Origin: Periplaneta americana
Taxonomy: Eukaryota > Arthropoda > Insecta > Blattodea > Blattidae
DNA length: 64,000 nucleotides
Reading direction: 5' to 3'
Assembly (NCBI RefSeq): GCF_040183065.1
Contig: NC_091123.1
Coordinates: forward strand, 114,724,127 to 114,788,126
Part shown: piece by piece, positions 1 to 10,479 of the stretch
Numbering within the stretch: the stretch's first letter is position 1
How the letters are laid out: every line of letters starts with the position of its first letter
Notes under the pieces: generated by a model
Seen by the model: the letters and a program-made list of their open reading frames with translations, nothing else
Told to the model about the DNA's origin: nothing
Databases searched by the model: none
Program-made: the position numbers and the translations under genes

Positions 1-118
1 TGACAGGTCCGGTCGCCCAGAGGGTGAGGTGAGATGTTAAGGCTCACAGCTTTACAGACAATCGGCAAGTTAATAGCAGTAGGGGTGTCAACCCTACGTA
101 CCTGCTGCCAACAGACCT
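1..118 (-). repeat. SINE family C, 3' body fragment
   Basis: The reverse complement of this segment matches the body of the SINE at 19840-20080. Both share the blocks TTGACACCC or CTGACACCC, then GCCGATTGTCTGTAAAGCT, then TTAAC(A)TCTCAC. It is cut by the window edge. No coding content is proposed. Confidence 0.6.
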
Positions 119-680
119 TCAGTCTGTCATGCAGGAGGCCCGGGTTCGAGTCCCGGTCAGGCCTGGGATTTTTAATTGAAAAATCCATAGTGACACTTGT
201 TACGGACAAGCGACCTGGTTGGCGAGTTGGTATAGCGCTGGCCTTCTATGCCCAAGGTTGCGGGTTCGATCCCGGGCCAGGTCGATGGCATATAAGTGTG
301 CTTAAATGCGACAGGCTTATGTCAGTAGATTTACTGGCATGTAAAAGAACTCCTGAGGAACAAAATTCCGGCACATCCGGCGACGCTGATATAACCTCTG
401 CAGTTGCGAGCGTCGTTAAATAAAACATAACATTTAACATTTAACAAGATCGCAGTGAGGTTTTCTTGGGGTTCTCCTGTTACCCCATATTAGGCATCTA
501 CACATTCCGTCAAAATTTCTTCATTCCATAGCATTCCCCGAACGCCGGAGCCGGTTGGCGACGCACGGAGGGGGCTGGTCTAGGGACGAGTGGGGTTGCC
601 TGCTCGAAACCTGGGTACGCAGCGAACCTTAGAGTAGTTAGCCGATGTGAGTTTGGGAATGTGTCTATGATCCGTTCCAG
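105..680 (+). repeat. tRNA-headed SINE, split by another SINE
   Basis: A tRNA-like head with the B-box GGGTTCGAGTCCC lies at 138-152. It is followed by a short body to 210 ending GGACAAG. The apparent continuation resumes at 449 (ATCGCAGTGAGG) and runs to roughly 650-680. The break is filled by the SINE at 212-443, and ACAAG occurs on both sides (206-210 and 444-448), which fits a target-site duplication. The 3' limit is uncertain. Confidence 0.5.
212..443 (+). repeat. SINE S1, complete tRNA-derived element
   Basis: The first 72 bases (212-283) form a tRNA-like head whose ends pair GACCTGG with CCAGGTC. It has a TGGTATAGCGC A-box region and a GGTTCGATCCC B-box. The body ends in the stem-loop CGACGCT (381-387) / AGCGTCG (409-415), followed by TTAAATAA and CATTTA repeats. 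ACAAG flanks both ends. The same tail stem-loop occurs in SINE A and SINE B. Confidence 0.75.
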
Positions 681-973
681 GAATCTATGGAGTATCTTCG
701 CGCATGTGGGGGCGGAGTCTATCCGTGCAGGAGTGTATTGCGTGCAACATCAGCTCGAGTCCGCTAAGGGGTAACATGCTCGTGATAGAAGGTAGAGTAC
801 ATAGTGGGAGAATAATGGAGAGGCGGTGCGCAGATCGGGCGTCGGAAACTGCACACCAACATATTCTACCTGGATTACGGTCATATGGAAACTGCACACC
901 AAAATATTTTCTACCTTCTTAGCCGTTACTATACATAGTTTTAATTTACCAAACTGTTATAATTTTGTTCGAA

Positions 974-2107
974 ATGGAGCGTTTGTTTACACCTGAAAGT
1001 AAACGGGGAAATTTAGTGCTGATATATGTAAATTTTATAAAGCCAAGGAATTGAAAAACTATGAAGTAATGTGGAGGTGTTGTGTTAGAAAATTCAATGT
1101 GAAAATTTATTTATACCTTGCTGAACAATATGAGAATTATTAGAGAACGCGGTGAGCGTTACATGTGGTGGACATTAGCTTATTAAATCGCTAAATAATT
1201 AATGCAGCTACGAAAAGAAAAATCATCGATGACGTTAATAGTAAGCACCAAAAATATTTCATGCTGTTTGTCAAATCTTGCCTACAGAAAACCTGAAAAT
1301 GTGTGACATAACTGGAATAAAAGATAACTTATACAGATCGCGGAGAAAACTTCAGCTTGTTCTATCTAAATCGAAACCCGAAGTGTTCATGACAAACTAA
1401 GTCATTTAAACTTTATTACTAACCGAGGCGAAGATTTCGTTCCTTTGAATGACAAAGACATTTACTGTGTTCACCTGTTTTCCACCTACTTATGTGGACT
1501 TGATACAATATACATGGACGGAACTTTTCGTTATTGTCTTCAGTTTTCATACCAAATGTTTATAATTCACTGCGAAAAGAACGACCAATATGCCTTTTGA
1601 TTTTTTGTACGAATATTTTACGTAACAAAAGTGTTCAAATGTATGAAAAGCTGTTGCGGGTAATTATACATAAATGTGCAGCGTGTGACATGAGCTTCAC
1701 TCCATCTAATGTAGTAATAGACTTTGAACTAGCTATACATGCTGCTGTGGTGAAAACTTGGGAATACGTTACTATTTATTATACTCGTAGGTTACCGCTT
1801 CCATCTTGCACAAGTATGGTGGCGTAAAATACAGTGTGTAGGACTGGCGAAGGAGTACAAAGAAGACAGTGAGATAGGACAGTGGCTCAGGATGGTTTCT
1901 GGAATAATGTATTTGAATCCACAGGAAGTCGGGGATATCTTCGCTATGGAACTGGCTGAGGTAAAACCGATAGATACTAAACTTGAGAAATTTGCAGATT
2001 ATTTATTAGAAACGTACATCTCCGAAGATGCAATTTTCCCTCCTACTGTATGGGCAGTCATGACCAAAGCTCGGAAGTTGGGGACTTGTGTCTTTGAACG
2101 TGGCTAA
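974..2107 (+). pseudogene. MULE transposase with FLYWCH zinc-finger region, broken
   Basis: From the ATG at 974, shifted frames give a FLYWCH-like N-terminus (WRCCVRKFNVKIY near 1071-1110). A block then resembles the pre-catalytic region of insect MULE transposases, followed by the first catalytic region MDGTFRYC (about 1513-1540). The readable pieces VVIDFELAIHAAVVKTW (about 1711-1762) and WWRKIQ, EYKEDSEIGQWL, FADYLLETYIS (about 1820-2030) match the later DDE region and C-terminal half. It has several stops and frame changes, so it cannot make a whole protein. The normal continuation after FPPTVWA is replaced by the internal inverted repeat. Family assignment rests on remembered motif order. 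Confidence 0.75.
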
Positions 2108-2424
2108 GCGACCGGACTTCAATGTCAACAAACTCCCGCTTCCAGCACGGAGGTACTGTCAGGTCTGCTATAAAAGTGGTTCCTGGCTGGAACAACATAA
2201 TGATAATATTATGATAGGTTGAAACATCTAATTTTATAGCATATATATAAATAAACATGCAAAATACATCAAATTTACAGTTCTGCTCTGTACATTTCAT
2301 TACAGTGTATGACTACATGCATTCGAAGATTTTCGAACCCATAAATTCTTCGTCTGTTAGTTACACATGATTTGAAACGAAGGAAACTTATTTCCACGTC
2401 ACATGAAGTGACGGGAGCAAACTT

Positions 2425-2990
2425 TAATTTTTTTATTTTATTTATTTTAACTAGCTACCTAGTGAGTACAAATTGCATTTATAAAATAAAAATGTTTCTA
2501 GCCACTACCGTAAGAGTCAGGCTCGTGTACGGTGTGGTCTTAGTGAATAATATAACATAAAATTTACAAGGACAGTTTACTAAATACAATAACTTAATTC
2601 AAACCAATAAGTACAACACAAGAGCAAGAATAAAGAAGAAAGGGAAAACGAGAGAAAAATACACATTTAATATAAATTGACAATCCAACAGAAGCCAGTG
2701 ATATTCAATAAAAACATGAATATAGTGGATAGAAATAAAAGGTAAAAAAAGTACATTTGTTACTATTATATATCATGGATAATTTTACAAAATTCTTTTT
2801 TAAAAGTTTCAATTTTAAAAAATTTCAAATTTGGAAAATGGTTTGAAATTTTAATATAAAGTCTTGGGCCTAAATAAAATACTGAATATTTCACTGTCAC
2901 TTTTTCCTGTTCGATTTTCAGCAGATCTCGTATCTGAGAAAGATAAGTATATCCTAAATTTTTCTCGCAAATAGTTTTCAATTAGTGTAT
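2425..2990 (-). mobile_element. LINE 3' fragment inside the MULE
   Basis: The minus-strand ORF at 2766-2981 has the C-terminal pattern of non-LTR retrotransposon ORF2 proteins: YSVFYLGPRLYIKI, then a segment ending in FKKEFCKII. Downstream on the minus strand is an AT-rich 3' UTR ending in an A-rich tail near 2425-2455. It is 5'-truncated. Clade not determined. Confidence 0.55.
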
Positions 2991-3811
2991 CACTACTAGG
3001 GAAGGTCCCTCTACGACTTGATCCATGGCTATGGACAAATTCTCCATCAATTTAAAGGACTGCAATGTCTTTCAATGAATGCCCGTTTCCAGCTCTAGTT
3101 TATGTGTGGTACAACTTACAAGATATAAACTCTGCATTAGAAGAAAATAATGTATCTCCTCAGAATTCCTCCACGAAATTCTGTACCTAAAATTTAAGAA
3201 ATGCATTTTCAAACTTCCATAACACCCATTCGAATAACACGTATTTTCTATTTCCTCAAACAGACCGTTTACCTGTAATTCTCTTAATGTCATTAGCTTC
3301 GACGTGACACAGTTTATTCTTTCGTCTTCTTGCCATTCGATGTGACCACTTTCTTAGTACAAACGACTGTCCCTGAGCACTTGCAGCGTGAGCTTTGTGT
3401 ACGTTATGCCTGTAACCTTACTCAAGCACACGACACACAAGTCCCCAAGATCCGAGCTTTGGTCATGACTGCATAGACCTCTCGCACAACAAATGGTAGT
3501 GAATCATTTCTCAAGAATTTTAATGTCAGTTTTTACAGCAGTCATCCTTCATTGTATAAATTCGTGAATCAACTTTTGGACATACAAACTGAGACTTACA
3601 TTAAACTACAAAACAAAGAAGGAAGGAAGTAAGTGAGCGTAGTTTCAATGTAAAGTCAGCCAAATGCAAAAGAAATATATTTTGTAAATTGTGCAGTTTC
3701 CGGTAAGATTAGTAAAACCCTCGTGAATCAGTGTGCAGTATCCGAGTAGGATTAGTGGGTCCCTCGAAAAGCGGTGTGCAGTTTTCGGATCAAAGTGTGC
3801 AGTTTCCACCT

Positions 3812-4320
3812 ACCCTGTGTAGATATCGTTCCCTCTCACTCGCACAGATGACGTCACGCTGGCACCAAGATCCAGCCTTGCCTTCTGTGACATAACGTAA
3901 AGTCGTAAAGCATTAAATTGAGGCGGCTCTGATTCTGATCATAATTATGTTACTCGAAGGCATCGTTGATGAAAATATTTGTTACGAGACATTATAATTA
4001 CTAAAAATGATATGCTGATGAGACAGCAAAAACTCTGTGCACTCAAGGTGAAAATGAATTGATGGAGGACCGCAAAAGTATTGAACTCTCTTTTAATTTT
4101 GATATATTGATTTAACTTAAAAAAATAAATACGGTACTGTCAACTTCAATATTTTTACAGCTTAGGTCTATGTTTAATGTATATTCTCTCTTATCTACAT
4201 ATTCTGATTTTAACTATGGTATCTTTTATGGGGAAATGCTGTTAATATTAGCAGAGCCTTTATTGCTAAGAAACAAGTTATTAGAACAATTTTATTGTTA
4301 AAATATCGAATCTTGTCAAT
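3812..4320. other. No recognised feature
   Basis: Unique-looking AT-rich sequence. I see no coding motif, TIR or SINE promoter here. Confidence 0.5.
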
Positions 4321-4424
4321 CTTCTTCTTCTTCTTCTTCTTCTTCTTCTTCTTTTCTTCTTCTTCTTTTCTTCTTCTTCTTCTTTTCTTCTTCTTCTTCT
4401 TCTTCTTCTTCTTCTTCTTCTTTT
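4321..4424. repeat. (CTT)n microsatellite
   Basis: About 100 bases of CTT with a few TTTC interruptions, ending TTTTTAAGG. Confidence 0.95.
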
Positions 4425-4483
4425 TAAGGACTACAAAATATCAGAATTTCCTATAGGCCTACTTACATATGTATAGCCCATAC

Positions 4484-4488
<5 letters not shown>

Positions 4489-4525
<37 letters not shown>
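4489..4525. repeat. (GT)n microsatellite
   Basis: Uninterrupted TG dinucleotides for about 36 bases. Confidence 0.95.
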
Positions 4526-4526
<1 letters not shown>

Positions 4527-4646
4527 AATGCTGTTTAAGCGTGATGAACTAAATATACTGTATAATAAAATATTAAACTGTCATGATTACACGTAATGCA
4601 GAATTATAATAACAGAACGTCACAGATTAAAGAAATATCAAACGTC

Positions 4647-4647
<1 letters not shown>

Positions 4648-4695
<48 letters not shown>

Positions 4696-4715
4696 GATTA
4701 TTATGATTATTATTG
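4648..4715. repeat. (TTA)n microsatellite
   Basis: TTA repeats with two GATTAT interruptions near the end. Confidence 0.95.
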
Positions 4716-4981
4716 TTTAATAAGTTAATCTCTAGGGAGTTGGCCATGGCAATGGCGGTGATTTAAACTGATTTCGTATCGATATACTAAATTATTAATT
4801 GACAGTAACTTCAGTTTTGTGTTAATAAAGAGAGTTCAATTATTTTGCAGTGTTTAATTTTCAATAACTAGTTCATTACTGTATGGCGTACATTTGGATG
4901 AAGGTCGGACGTCAGCAGTGCATACGCAAATAACTATTTTTACTTGCTAGTGACATTATATTATTGATATACATTTTTGCA

Positions 4982-5245
4982 GTCCACACCTGTGGAGTAA
5001 CAGTTAGCGCATCTGGTCGCGAAACCAGGTGGCCCGGGTTCGATTCCCGGTCGGGGCAAGTTACCTGGTTTAGATTTTTTTCGGGGTTTTCCCTCAACTC
5101 GGTATGAACAAATGCTGGGTAACTTTCGGTGCTGGAGCCCGGACTCATTTCACCAACATTATCACCTTCATTTCATTCAGACGCTAAGTAACCTAAGATG
5201 TTGATAAAGCGTCGTAAAATAACCTACTAAAATAAAAAAATATAG
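4982..5245 (+). repeat. SINE A copy 1
   Basis: It starts GTCCACACCTGTGGAGTAAC and carries the B-box GGGTTCGATTCCC, then CAAGTTACCTGGTT, CTGGGTAACTTTCGGTGCTGG and a tail with GACGCT (5180-5185) / AGCGTC (5208-5213) ending in an A-rich run. TTTTGCA flanks it at 4975-4981 and 5246-5252. Other copies: 29927-30187, 36946-37209 and a minus fragment at 30225-30365. Confidence 0.85.
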
Positions 5246-5947
5246 TTTTGCATGCCAATAAACTTATACTTACATGATTATTCGTCTTATTGGCAGTGAT
5301 ATTTTGTACCGTATATTGACAGTGATGTTGGTTTCAGAATTTGAATTAACACAAATGTTAAAATTTCGGACCTTATTTGTTGTTGAATAGGGTGTCTCTA
5401 AATAAATGAAATCAAATTAACTTTTAAAAGATAGTTAACCAGCGAGATATAATACAATATAAATTAATTATATCTTTATTGGTTGCATTCGAAAAGTCAT
5501 TTCCTACTTGTTATTGCATAAGCAACATAAATTTAAAAAAATTATGGAGCCAGGAAATAAATAAAAAATAGAAAAATAATAAGTGTCAATAAAAATAGTG
5601 ATATTAATTTAAATATAATAATAATAATAACAATAATATTTTACTACTAATACTTAATGTGCTGTACAACAGCCAGAGGCCAATAATTTATTTATTTATT
5701 TATTTATTTCAAATATTAATGTGCAAAACAACAGCACAGGGCCAATTACAGTTTAGCACAAAATAAAAAAAATAAAACAAGACAGAACAAATGATTATGA
5801 ATGAATGACAGAAAATGGCAGTGAGATGAAATACAATCAATATGGTCAACATTAACCATTCACCAAATGCAACAAACTAAATGGCAATATCTAACAAATA
5901 ATAAAAGATATTAAATAACAAGTAAAGAATATCATGCATAAGTAAAA

Positions 5948-7621
5948 TCAAATCAGATCTTGCAAATTGGCACTTTTAATACATCTGGCTATTGGACAAA
6001 GGGATTTAAATAATTTAGTGAAAAAAATTCTTTGACCACGAAAACCTTTCACGGGAATTCTAAGGTAGGTGTTATGTATAAAAGAATCACAATCAATTAC
6101 ACCATTAATAGCATTATTAAAGAAAGTGTAATCAATATCCTGACGTCTCGAATACAGACTGGTACAGTTAAAATATTTACTAGACAGTTCATAATTTAAA
6201 GAAGAGGAGTTGGGTACGAATCTGAACGCACAAAGAGAAATGAATTTTCTTTGGATATTTTCTAGTTTAGCTGAATCAGTAGACGTAATAGAGTTCCACG
6301 CAACAGATGCATATTCTAATTTAGACCTTACTAAAGCATAATATAATGTAAGTAGTGTATCAGGAGAGGAAAAGGAATAAGTAATAGACCTAATGAGACC
6401 AAGCATTCTTAGTGAATGATTAAATAAGTGATTAACATGGTCATGAAAGTACAATTTAGAATCAAGATATATACCGAGATCCTTTATACAGTCTTTCCTG
6501 ATTATGGCGGCATTCGATAGCGAATAGTTGAACTTCAATGTAGTTGTCTTCCTAGAGAAAGAGATAACGCATGTTTTAGAAATATTAATTTTCATACCGT
6601 TATAATCAGACCAACGTTGAATGGCATGTATATCATTTTGAAGTAAATGACAATCAGCAAGACTATTAATTTTTCTAAAAATTTTAAATCATCGGCAAAG
6701 AGAAGATAATGGGAACAGATGGGCTTACAAATGTCATCGATAAAAAGCAGGAATAATAACGGACCTAGGGTGGAGCCCTGTGGAACACCACAAAGAATAG
6801 TGAAAGGATCAGAGAGAGAGTTTCCCAACCGAACACGAGATTGTCTGTTGGTTAAATAGTTTTCAAACCAGCTAAGATAATTAATGGAAAGTCCAAACTG
6901 ATCTAATTTACTTATTAAGATTTGATGAGGAACAACATCAAATGCTTTACTGAAATCAAAATAAATGGCATCAATTTGGCCTTGGGATTCAACTGTAGGC
7001 AAAATAAGATTGAGATAATTGACCAAATTCGTTGTTGTAGATTTATTTTTAATAAAGCCATGTTGAGCAGGATTTAAATTAGATTTAATATAAAATGAAA
7101 CATGTTTGTGAATAATTTTTTCAAAAATTTTTGAAAAGTTATTAAGTATTGAAATAGGTCTGTAATTATTAACAGAATGTTTATTGCCATTCTTAAATAT
7201 CGGAATGACAGACGCTTCCTTCCATAAAGAAGGATAAATACCCGTACTAAGGCTAAGATTAAAAATAAAAGTTAATAGAGGAATAAGAATCTGAGAACAA
7301 CCTTTAATAATGAAATTAGGTATGCCATCAGTTCCCATGGATTTATTGGGCTTAAGCCTCCTAATGACATTCAAGACATCTTCACACACAATAACCGGTA
7401 AACATAAGCAGTCAGTAGTGATAGAATCATTAACAAATATATGATTGAGCTTTTTTTTGTACCGAATTAAATTGATCAGCAAAAGCATTTGCGATCTCAG
7501 TTTGATCAGTGATGTGCTCCCCATCAATAATTAACTCAATAGGCAAGGATTTTGATTTACGAAATGATTCTACATACTTCCAAAATTTCTTAGGCTCATT
7601 TTTCAAATTTCTATCAATTAG
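5948..7621 (-). pseudogene. LINE A1 ORF2, 3' part: reverse transcriptase with two frameshifts
   Basis: This is the continuation of the ORF2 interrupted at 9406. Motifs in order: NLKNEPKKFWKYVESF, PNKSMGTDGIPNFII, NYRPISILNNFSKIFEKI, AQHGFIKNKSTTTNLV, YFDFSKAFDVVPHQIL, CGVPQGSTLGPLLFLLFIDD, and catalytic FADDLK, followed by a thumb and C-terminal region ending near IKSANLQDLI. One frame change lies in the eight-T run at 7451-7458. Another lies near 6684-6690, where one A appears missing after FADDLK. The original protein was a reverse transcriptase for target-primed integration; this copy is inactive as written. Confidence 0.8.
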
Positions 7622-7626
7622 ATTTT

Positions 7627-9405
7627 AGATTAGATTTATTTATTTAACCTGGTAGAGATAAGGCCGTCAGGCCTTCTCTGCCCCTCTACCAGGGGATTAC
7701 AACTATAACATGAACAATAAGATTACAATTAATATTAAATTTACAATTACAATTACAATAAAAATTAAAGTACGACAAGAATACCTGATTAATGAAAGCT
7801 AGACATTTTATCATAGAAGTTAAGAACAAAGAATATTTTTGTATTTACTAAATTACAAATTAAACCTACAATAACAAAATTCTATAGTGATGAAATTACC
7901 GGATATTGAGATATTTTGTGGTAGATTAAAAGAACTATTTACAAGAAACCATGTCTGAACGAGTCTCAATTACTGACCAAGTGCCTAGTAAGTTTGCGTT
8001 TGAATTGAATTTTATTTCGACAGTCCCTGATGCTAGCAGGTAACGAATTCCAGAGTCTTGGCAGGGCTATTGTGAAAGAGGATGAGTATGAGGAGGTGCG
8101 ATGGGATGGTATTGTTAGTATTGTTTCATGGCGAGAGCGTGTGTTCAGATTGTGGTGGGAAGAAAGGTAAGTGAAGCGAGACGACAGGTACGAAGGAATA
8201 GAAGAGTTCAAGATTTCGAAGAGAAAGAGAAGTGAATGTAAATTTCTTTTCTTATCTAGTTTAAGCCAACCTATTGCTTCCAGGGATGGGGTAATATGAT
8301 CATATTTACGAACATTGCTTACAAAACGTACACACAAATTATGAGCACGTTGAAGTTTCATTTTGTTGTCGCTGGAAAGGTCAGTCAGTAAAATGTCAGC
8401 ATAGTCAAAATGGGGAAATACAAGGGTCTGCACAAGGGACTTTTTTAAGCAAGAGGGAAGATGAACATTTATCCTTTTTAGCACATGAATAATAGAATAT
8501 ACTTTTCTGCAGGTTTCTGTGATTTGCATGTCCCAGTTGAGATTATTATCCATGTGAATGCCAAGATTTTTTACCGAAGAACTGAAAGGGATATGCACTG
8601 TACTTACTTTAACGGGGGAAATGTCGAGGTGCTTTACAGCGTCGGTTTGCCGTTTGTGTCCTAATATGATTGCTTGTGTCTTTCCAGGATTGATATTAAG
8701 ATGGAATTTCTTTGTCCATGTCACAATCGAGTCAATGTCTTTGTTCAATTTATCTATAGCGTCATTTATTCGATCTAAGCGGGAAGAGATGTAGCATTGA
8801 AGGTCGTCAGCATACAAGTGATAGTTACAATGCCTTACATGAGATGTAATATCACTGACATATATCGTGAACAACAATGGTCCGAGTACCGAACCCTGTG
8901 GTATACCTGATGTTATGTTAAACCAGGAAGAGCTTCGATTCCCGGATACAACACATTGTTGTCTTTCCCGTAAGTAGGATTCGAACCAACTCACAGCAGT
9001 CTCTGACAAATGCAGATTTCTCAATTTATGGGTGAGCAGGTCGAAATTTACAGAGTTGAAAGCTTTGCTAAGGTCAAGAAGTGTTAGTATTGTTACTTTA
9101 TTAGAGTCGATTGCTTCACGAATGTCTTCTGTCACTTTAAGTAGAGCAGTGCTTGTGTTGTGTCCAGCTCTGAAACCTGACTGATACTTGTCGAATAGTT
9201 TGTGTTCGTTCATGTAGTTAGTAATTTGTCTGTGTACGATTCTTTCCAGTGCTTTTGATATGGCTGGCAGGATACTGATTGGTCTATAGTCGTTCGGGTC
9301 GGTGGGAACTTTGACTTTTGGAAGAGGAAGAACGAAAGCTTGCTTCCATATTTTAGGGAAAGTAACAATAGATTGGAGCCAGAATAATTTATCAGAATTT
9401 ATCTT
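7627..9405 (-). mobile_element. LINE B1, 5'-truncated LINE inserted into LINE A1 ORF2
   Basis: The insertion is bounded by ATTTT on both sides (7622-7626, 9406-9410). If it is removed, the LINE A reading frame is continuous across the join, reading KQVKN followed by LIDRNLKNEPKKFW. The element holds the reverse transcriptase and C-terminal part of ORF2, then a 3' UTR (7627-7965). The UTR has a hairpin with arms AAGGCC at 7660-7665 and GGCCTT at 7670-7675, just before an AAATAAATAAAT tail. Confidence 0.8.
7966..9405 (-). CDS. LINE B1 reverse transcriptase, partial ORF2
   Basis: This minus-strand reading frame is uninterrupted and stops at 7966. Ordered RT motifs: PNDYRPISILPAISKALERI, YQSGFRAGHNTSTAL, LLDLSKAFNSVNFDLL, SGIPQGSVLGPLLFTIYVSD and the catalytic YADDLQCYI, then the thumb, and a C-terminal block ending ALPRLWNSLPASIRDC and FKRKLTRHLVSN. 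The endonuclease part is absent because of 5' truncation; the 772-residue ORF borrows one from LINE A. It appears young, since no frameshift is seen. A related 3' end lies at 41784-42722. Confidence 0.8.
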   Translation of the reverse strand, partial: KINSDKLFWLQSIVTFPKIWKQAFVLPLPKVKVPTDPNDYRPISILPAISKALERIVHRQITNYMNEHKLFDKYQSGFRAGHNTSTALLKVTEDIREAIDSNKVTILTLLDLSKAFNSVNFDLLTHKLRNLHLSETAVSWFESYLRERQQCVVSGNRSSSWFNITSGIPQGSVLGPLLFTIYVSDITSHVRHCNYHLYADDLQCYISSRLDRINDAIDKLNKDIDSIVTWTKKFHLNINPGKTQAIILGHKRQTDAVKHLDISPVKVSTVHIPFSSSVKNLGIHMDNNLNWDMQITETCRKVYSIIHVLKRINVHLPSCLKKSLVQTLVFPHFDYADILLTDLSSDNKMKLQRAHNLCVRFVSNVRKYDHITPSLEAIGWLKLDKKRNLHSLLFLFEILNSSIPSYLSSRFTYLSSHHNLNTRSRHETILTIPSHRTSSYSSSFTIALPRLWNSLPASIRDCRNKIQFKRKLTRHLVSN

Positions 9406-10452
9406 ATTTTTTACTTGTTTTCTAAGGGAAGAAAATATAAGATAATGATAATCAGATTTTGATTTTTTAAAATTCTTGTGAGCTTTATTTTTTTTCTTTA
9501 TGAGTAAACGAAGTGAGTTTGAAAACCACTTAGGATAAGTAGATTTTTTTACTCGTGATAAAGGTACAGCATCAGCAATCGCGTCATTTATTGTATGAGT
9601 TAATGAAACTACGGCTTCATTGACGTCAGTAGACTCGTAAAGACTAGTCCAATCATGATTAAAAAGAGTTGTGTATAATTTCATATAATCACCCTGAGAG
9701 AAATTAAAATAAGAATGATTAGAAGAATATAAAGGAAGAGATAAATTGACTTCAAGATTAACACAAATAGAAGGATGATAATTGTCTTGACGAACAAGAG
9801 AATGATTAGCTAGGTAAACAGAACTATTAATAACATTGGTAAAAACAAGGTCAAGAAAATTTTTATTATTCGAAGTAAAATTAATCTGATTTAAACCAAG
9901 AAGGCAAGAAGAAGAAAATAGATCAAGAGACTTAATTTTTGCGTAATAATGGATGTTAGGAAGACTACAACCAGATGCCCAGTCAATACCAGGAGAATTA
10001 AAATCACCGAGAATAAGTATTCTAAAATTATGTGAATCAAGATTATTCTCAAGAAAAGTAAGATAATTTCTTAAATTTTTGGGATCCGTGTCAGGAGAGA
10101 AATAGTGATTACCAATTAATAAATTACTACCATCAGAAATTTTTATTTCAATCCAGACACATTCATTAATTTTTTCTAGGTCATATCTCCTGCATATAAT
10201 GGGAATCTGATTGCTTATCGCAATTAAGACGCCTCCACCTTTACATTTATTAGTGTCATCACGCACTCTGTCAACACGAAACACAGTATACGAATGAGGA
10301 AATAGATTGCTACTAAAAACAGAATCAGATAACCATGTTTCTGTGAGACAGATGATTGCATCATTATTGGATACTATATTTTGAAAAATTTCATCTACTT
10401 TACTGTTAAGTCCTCGTACATTTTGGTAATAAATCTCAAGGTGATTATAAGA
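9406..10452 (-). pseudogene. LINE A ORF2, 5' part: APE-type endonuclease
   Basis: Coding can be followed on the minus strand from just after ORF1: YYQNVRGLNSKVDEIFQ, then LTETWLSDSVF, FRVDRVRDD, GGGVLIAI, ILGDFNSPGIDW, LDLVFTNV and the final D-x-Y-H block (QDNYHPSI). These are the ordered motifs of an APE endonuclease, the enzyme that nicks target DNA for target-primed reverse transcription. No ATG precedes NVRGL; the frame opens after a TGA close to the ORF1 end, so translation may need reinitiation or readthrough. The first ATG in this frame (10284) would lose the N-terminal catalytic part. At 9406 the ORF runs into LINE B1, creating a chimeric 772-residue ORF. Confidence 0.75.
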
Positions 10453-10479
10453 ACTTCACATGACAATAGAAGAACATAA

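Larger units (their letters stand above)
844..3807 (+). mobile_element. Degraded MULE (Mutator-like) DNA transposon with iterated TIRs
   Basis: The left end has two copies of GGAAACTGCACAC (844-856, 887-899), 43 bases apart. The right end has four inverted copies of GTGTGCAGTTTCC or close variants (near 3690, 3731, 3774, 3795), mostly about 42 bases apart. Between them lies a MULE transposase remnant and an inserted LINE 3' end. An internal inverted repeat joins about 2055-2095 with 3435-3478 (CAGTCATGACCAAAGCTCGG). I see no 9-bp target duplication directly at the outer motifs, so the true ends may differ slightly. Confidence 0.65.

Noticed and set aside
34..423. 129-residue ORF
   Set aside because: It runs through three SINE pieces with B-boxes; chance opening.
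7966..10284. A single intact LINE ORF2 of 772 residues
   Set aside because: The frame crosses the LINE A/LINE B junction at 9406 and starts inside the endonuclease domain; it is two elements.
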